Assembly (NCBI GenBank): GCA_946055365.1
Contig: CAMGFM010000084.1
Coordinates: 1-6,130, forward strand
From: an uncultured Prevotella sp.
GTDB lineage: Bacteria; Bacteroidota; Bacteroidia; Bacteroidales; Bacteroidaceae
Direction: 5' to 3'
DNA: 6,130 nucleotides
Notes under the pieces: model-generated
The model's database searches: none
The model's input: only the letters and a program-made list of their open reading frames with translations
What the model was told of the DNA's origin: nothing
Shown: in pieces, positions 5,753-6,130 of the stretch
Layout: each line of letters starts with the position of its first letter
Position numbering within the stretch: position 1 is the stretch's first letter
Position numbers and translations under genes: made by a program

Positions 5753-5943
5753 CAGAAGACAGGCTGCGCCTCGGCAATTGGAGCAAGCTCCATTGCGCTC
5801 GCCTTGCACTGTCTTTGCATAAGACAGGCTGCGCCTCGGCAATTGGAGCAAGCTCCATTGCTCTCGGCTTGCGCTGTCTTTGCATAAGACAGGCTGCGCC
5901 TCGGCAATTGGAGTAGGTTCTGTTGCTCTCGGCTTGCACTGTC
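5749..5943 (+). repeat. Three tandem copies of a 65-bp repeat
   Basis: Units are 5749-5813, 5814-5878 and 5879-5943, exactly 65 bp each and directly abutting. Each starts TTTGCA, contains AGACAGGCTGCGCCTCGG, and ends CTGTC. Units 1 and 2 differ at four positions; unit 3 differs from unit 2 at about six, most of them within ten bases of the central hairpin. Each unit has an outer GACAG/CTGTC inverted repeat and a central hairpin: TGGAG/CTCCA in units 1 and 2, flanked by CAA/TTG with one bulged T. The GGCTGCGCCTCGG word resembles dispersed intergenic repeats I recall from Prevotella-like genomes, but I could not verify this. Confidence 0.9.
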
Positions 5944-6025
5944 ATAGTCTGTCATAGCCTAAGTAAGCAGCTAAAAACATATATAAACAACAACGCAAGG
6001 CATCACAAAAAGAATATTTACTATC

Positions 6026-6130
6026 ATGCTAAGGACATTACTATCCATCATTATGAGCGTCATGAGCCTCGTGTCCATGGCGCAGTCGATGAGTGTCACC
6101 TCGTTTGAGCTTGACGAGATGGATCTCGCC
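6026..6130 (+). CDS. Secreted protein, N-terminal fragment (possible PEGA-domain family)
   Basis: The first 35 codons are in the window and the gene runs off the right edge with the frame open. The N-terminus has a short basic start (Leu-Arg), a hydrophobic core (LLSIIMSVMSLVS) and a likely signal peptidase site near MAQ at residues 18-20, so export to the periplasm or cell surface is predicted. The following SMSVTSFELDEMDLA resembles the start of Bacteroidales exported proteins that carry PEGA domains (a V-x-S-F-x-x-x-x-x-D-L pattern), but 15 residues are too few to be sure. ATG 6026 is chosen because it gives the complete signal peptide. The start is preceded by an AT-rich sequence without a Shine-Dalgarno, as usual here. 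The 65-bp repeats and a possible promoter lie just upstream. Confidence 0.75.
   Translation, partial: MLRTLLSIIMSVMSLVSMAQSMSVTSFELDEMDLA

Larger units (their letters stand above)
4950..6025. other. 1.07-kb gene-poor, element-rich intergenic region
   Basis: No protein gene is convincing here. From left to right it holds a decayed 44-bp tandem repeat (4978-5072), an A+T-rich stretch with inverted repeats (GTGTTTTTGC 5099-5108 with GCAAAAACAC 5172-5181; CGTG 5151-5154 with CACG 5161-5164), a promoter, RNA gene and terminator (5181-5413), a GC-rich stretch with a perfect GCGCATGCGC palindrome (5485-5494), a phased repeat array (5523-5602), a long inverted repeat (5674-5729), a promoter-like box (5745-5752), three 65-bp repeats (5749-5943) and an AT-rich leader end (5944-6025). 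In that last part CTGTCATAG occurs twice, near 5939 and 5950. Confidence 0.7.

Noticed and set aside
5749..5943. CRISPR array
   Set aside because: The units abut without unique spacers, differ by scattered substitutions along their length, and no cas genes are present.
5680..5955. Minus-strand open frames with repeating peptide LLQLPRRSLSYAKT
   Set aside because: They are translations of the 65-bp tandem repeat. The unit length is not a multiple of three, so each repeat is read in a new frame, which explains several overlapping frames.

Overview
The window reads as a chromosomal segment of a Bacteroidales bacterium with a GC-rich coding style, probably Prevotellaceae or a relative. Three things point there. 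The starts lack Shine-Dalgarno sequences and are preceded by A-rich stretches. Two sites match the Bacteroidota -7 promoter consensus TAnnTTTG. The large first gene belongs to a nuclease-helicase family I associate with Bacteroidales. The assignment rests on recall and motif reading, not on a database search.

Layout: positions 1-452 are an intergenic or leader region rich in hairpins, with four copies of a near-palindromic AGTGGCACT element at 21-22 bp spacing. Positions 453-3956 encode a 1167-residue fusion of a PD-(D/E)XK (Cas4/Dna2/RecB-like) nuclease and a superfamily 1 UPF1/Dna2-type helicase. After a 108-bp gap without a clear promoter, 4065-4949 encode NAD kinase (nadK). The remaining 1.07 kb up to 6025 has no convincing protein gene but holds many elements. 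They are a decayed 44-bp tandem repeat, a promoter with a ~195-nt structured RNA and a strong intrinsic terminator (5181-5413), a second phased AGTGGCACT array (5523-5602), a 21-bp-stem inverted repeat (5674-5729), a TATCTTTG promoter-like box, and three head-to-tail copies of a 65-bp repeat (5749-5943). The window closes with the first 35 codons of a secreted protein (6026-6130).

How the parts relate: the nuclease-helicase and nadK are co-oriented and may be co-transcribed, but their functions (DNA processing and NADP supply) are not obviously linked. The RNA gene has its own promoter and terminator and is an independent unit; by layout it resembles the Bacteroidales-1 type of RNA, but that name is tentative. 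The 65-bp repeats lie between a possible promoter and the last gene, so they may form its 5' leader.

The most unusual non-coding signal is the pair of four-copy, helically phased palindrome arrays about 5.3 kb apart. They share an identical 19-mer and bracket the helicase-nadK-RNA block. They look like arrays of binding sites for a dimeric protein or a dispersed intergenic element. Nothing here proves a new system; these arrays, the RNA gene and the repeat leader are the best candidates for follow-up.
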